From Prochlorococcus sp. AG-363-A16 (GTDB lineage Bacteria; Cyanobacteriota; Cyanobacteriia; PCC-6307; Cyanobiaceae), in the NCBI GenBank assembly GCA_003280345.1, contig QCFB01000003.1, forward strand, positions 1 through 64,000: a DNA stretch of 64,000 nucleotides, given 5' to 3'. Below, piece after piece: positions 61,657-64,000 of this stretch; the stretch's first letter is position 1, and the number at the start of each line of letters is the position of its first letter. Both the position numbers and the translations under genes were made by a program. The notes below the pieces were generated by a model. It made no database searches, was not told the DNA's origin, and worked only from the letters and a program-made list of their open reading frames with translations.

Positions 61657-62109
61657 ATTTCTTAAATTAGAAGAAAAATATAAAGTATTAAAAAAGCATT
61701 AAAGTTATTTCAAGCTAAAAGAAAAAGTGTATTTTGAGCAGCGATTAGGCCAATCAAGACGCTATCCATCTATTAGGCAAAGGCAAAGAATCTGAATTAT
61801 TAGTTTTTTTCTTCAAAGCAACGCTCAAAGGAACTAGTAAAAATTTAAAAGCCCAGCTTTCTCAACAGTAGGTTTTTTAATAGGTTATAGCAAAATATTG
61901 GCTAAGTTTAACTGATCTTGCTCCCACACTGTTTTACCAAAGTAATACTTACTTAAAATTCTCAAACAAGCTTGAGTAGGTGAGGTAGTTCAATTTGTAG
62001 CTAATGGAGCTCGAAAACATTAAAGAATTTCTTTTTCGCACATAAGGTATTGATTTAATAAGTTTAAGTGTGATCCTTTGGGATGTATGCCTAATCAAAA
62101 AACAAATTT

Positions 62110-62370
62110 ATGGCTGCCTTCCCAAAAAACCTATTCAATCCAAATGGTTTCTTATCAAGCTATCTTTTAGATCTAATCAATAATGAAGGCCAAGCAAAAA
62201 ATGAGGAAACGGCCTTAAGCCTCTCTACAAATGCCTCACAAGATATTTTGGAGTCGGAAGGAATTGATAATGTCACAAGCGTTTCTGAAGCCAATGAAGA
62301 AACAACAGATGATCTAGAAAAATGCACTGTTCTAGAAATCAATCCTGATATTGAGCAAAATGCTGCCTAA
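62110..62370 (+). CDS. hypothetical protein, 86 aa, acidic C-terminus
   Basis: ORF with coding-like composition. Confidence 0.5.
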   Translation: MAAFPKNLFNPNGFLSSYLLDLINNEGQAKNEETALSLSTNASQDILESEGIDNVTSVSEANEETTDDLEKCTVLEINPDIEQNAA

Positions 62371-62441
62371 GAGCAGATCTAGATCATGTTGAGGCCTCTC
62401 TAAGGTGTCTCTTTTAAAAAGCTCCCTAAATCTTTTCACTC

Positions 62442-62472
62442 AAAAAAAAGCCTTGTCTTAATGACAAGGCTT
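62442..62472 (-). terminator. intrinsic terminator of pcb
   Basis: AAGCCTTGTC-ttaat-GACAAGGCTT with A-run on + (U-run on -) just downstream of pcb. Confidence 0.85.
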
Positions 62473-62537
62473 AAATAATTTAATCGACTTTGAAAGTAGG
62501 GCTAAATCAAATAAATGTTTAGACCTCTTTCTAATCC

Positions 62538-63587
62538 TTAGGAAGGATTCAAGTTTGCAAGGGTTTGGGGTATACGTCTGAAATCAAAGCCCGCTGCACG
62601 AAGTGCATGCCATAAATGACCTTGAATGCAGAAGAAGCCAAAGTAATACTGAACATTGACTAGAGCTGCACGAGTTGTGTGGCCCAAAAAGTACTTGCAA
62701 TCTGATATATCGCCAGTATCAACCCAATAAGGAGAAATACCAAACTTCAATGATAGGGGTTCTCCATACCACTCGATTGGATAAACCGTAGTGTTTTGAG
62801 AAGCCCAGAAAGCTACAAGAATTCCCATCCAACCTAAGCCAGCAAGAGACCAAGAAAGAACAGCCTCTGCAGAAAGAAGGCCTGAGCCTTTGAATTTGGT
62901 GTACTCACCAATTTGCCTAGTTGCAATATGGAAAGCTCCACCACTGATCTGTAGGAAAGCCAAGAATGCATGACCACTCATGACATCCTCAAGATTGTCA
63001 ATGGTTAGAAAATCAAATTGATGGCCTAAAAGCATCCCAAAATCGCCATATCCAGGGAAAACTGTTCTTACAGCTCCTATAGCTGGGTCGTAGATTCCAT
63101 GGACTCTGGCCCATTCAACGAACCAGATATTCGCGACACCAAGGAAGATCAAATGATGGCCAAGGATAAAAGTCAGATTGTCTGGGTTATCCCATTCCAA
63201 TTTGAACTTTTTAGTTTGAGGGATAGGGCCACCTTCAAGATCTCCATCAAAAAGAAGAGAGTGCAATAAGCCAGCTCCCCCATAGACCATTGAAAAGATC
63301 AAGTGGAAAATGGCAATTGTTGAAACTCCAACACCTGTCCACACACCAGCTTCATCAAATCCAATTCCTAAAGAAGCCAAATGGGATAGGTATATCGAGC
63401 TCTGATGCCCCATTGACACCGAGGGGTCAAAGCGTGCTAGCTCCCAAAGGCAGCTTGCACCAGTTGCGAAGCAAATCAATCCTGTATGCGCAACATGCGA
63501 GCCAATGAAACGGCCCGCTCTATTGGTCACCACAGAATTACCAACCCACCACCCATAGGTGACGTCTGGGTTTCCGTAGGTCTGCAT
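62538..63587 (-). CDS. pcb: Pcb/IsiA-family chlorophyll-binding antenna protein (six TM, CP43-like)
   Basis: MQTYGNPDVTYGWWVGNSVVTNRAGRFIGSHVAHTG, ILGHHLIFLGVANIWFVEWARVHGIYD, FGFFCIQGHLWHALRAAGFDFRRIP. Confidence 0.95.
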   Translation of the reverse strand: MQTYGNPDVTYGWWVGNSVVTNRAGRFIGSHVAHTGLICFATGASCLWELARFDPSVSMGHQSSIYLSHLASLGIGFDEAGVWTGVGVSTIAIFHLIFSMVYGGAGLLHSLLFDGDLEGGPIPQTKKFKLEWDNPDNLTFILGHHLIFLGVANIWFVEWARVHGIYDPAIGAVRTVFPGYGDFGMLLGHQFDFLTIDNLEDVMSGHAFLAFLQISGGAFHIATRQIGEYTKFKGSGLLSAEAVLSWSLAGLGWMGILVAFWASQNTTVYPIEWYGEPLSLKFGISPYWVDTGDISDCKYFLGHTTRAALVNVQYYFGFFCIQGHLWHALRAAGFDFRRIPQTLANLNPS

Positions 63588-63852
63588 AATTAAGAGTTCA
63601 AGACGGTAATACGCTTCGAAGACTACACTCAACTGGAGCTGGAACGGTTAAGCAGTTCAGCATCCGTAAAAGTCTGCGGTATTTGAGAATTGCCAAAGTT
63701 CATATTTTTCCAAAAGAAAAAGGTCTTTAGAAATTTTTTTTGCCTTTTTTTCGATAAATAAAAGTCAAGAAGGATCCATCATTGCCATAGGTCCAAAGAA
63801 GAGGTTGCTACTGAAGTTTGGAAATAATTTTCAAGATGATTCAAAAATAAAA

Positions 63853-63885
63853 GAAAAAAAAGCCTCGTCACAATGACGAGGCTTT
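63853..63885 (-). terminator. intrinsic terminator for the gene truncated at the right edge
   Basis: AAAGCCTCGTCA-caa-TGACGAGGCTTT 12-bp perfect stem, A-run on the left (U-run on -). Confidence 0.85.
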
Positions 63886-63936
63886 CAAACTGACTAAAAG
63901 GATCTCTTCAAAATAGTTGAATGAGCTTACCTTAAT

Positions 63937-64000
63937 TCAGTTCTTACCAGCATTTACGGCTGTATTGTCGAGATTCCCTACAGCATTAAGAATGCTCTTG
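63937..64000 (-). CDS. C-terminal fragment of a CDS cut by the window edge (...KSILNAVGNLDNTAVNAGKN*)
   Basis: Open frame to the right edge followed by the intrinsic terminator. Confidence 0.5.
   Translation of the reverse strand, partial: KSILNAVGNLDNTAVNAGKN

Overview
The window looks like a chromosomal segment of a low-light-adapted Prochlorococcus-type marine picocyanobacterium. I infer this from a Pcb chlorophyll-binding antenna gene, the guaB-Yfr1-trxA arrangement, the petH-zwf-opcA cluster, acsF, chlI, petG, SasA, and low GC. No strain search was run. About 1-50 kb and 58-64 kb are dense core genome: pseudouridine synthase, malQ, prs, pepN, sasA, tRNA-Glu, petH, zwf, opcA, cobB, folD/crtE/DUF212/helicase, leuA, GH57, crtL, gyrA, guaB, Yfr1, trxA, hisH, rsmD/petG, cytochrome c, chlI, ruvC, hom, peptide ABC genes, MFS, acsF, ferredoxin, a beta-barrel OMP and pcb. 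The stretch from about 50.4 to 58.6 kb is a gene-sparse accessory island rich in small ORFs. It holds small membrane or secreted proteins, a MIF-like tautomerase, a possible 2H-phosphoesterase-like protein, a GPKGG-Y domain protein, a probable twice-frameshifted membrane-protein gene, and a convergent overlapping gene pair that shares a hexanucleotide repeat read in both directions. Several genes under 60 aa were read by hand because the ORF track misses them (petG, a 57-aa conserved-looking ORF at 58008, a 57-aa secreted peptide at 55449, and others). No CRISPR array, IS element, rRNA or prophage was seen.
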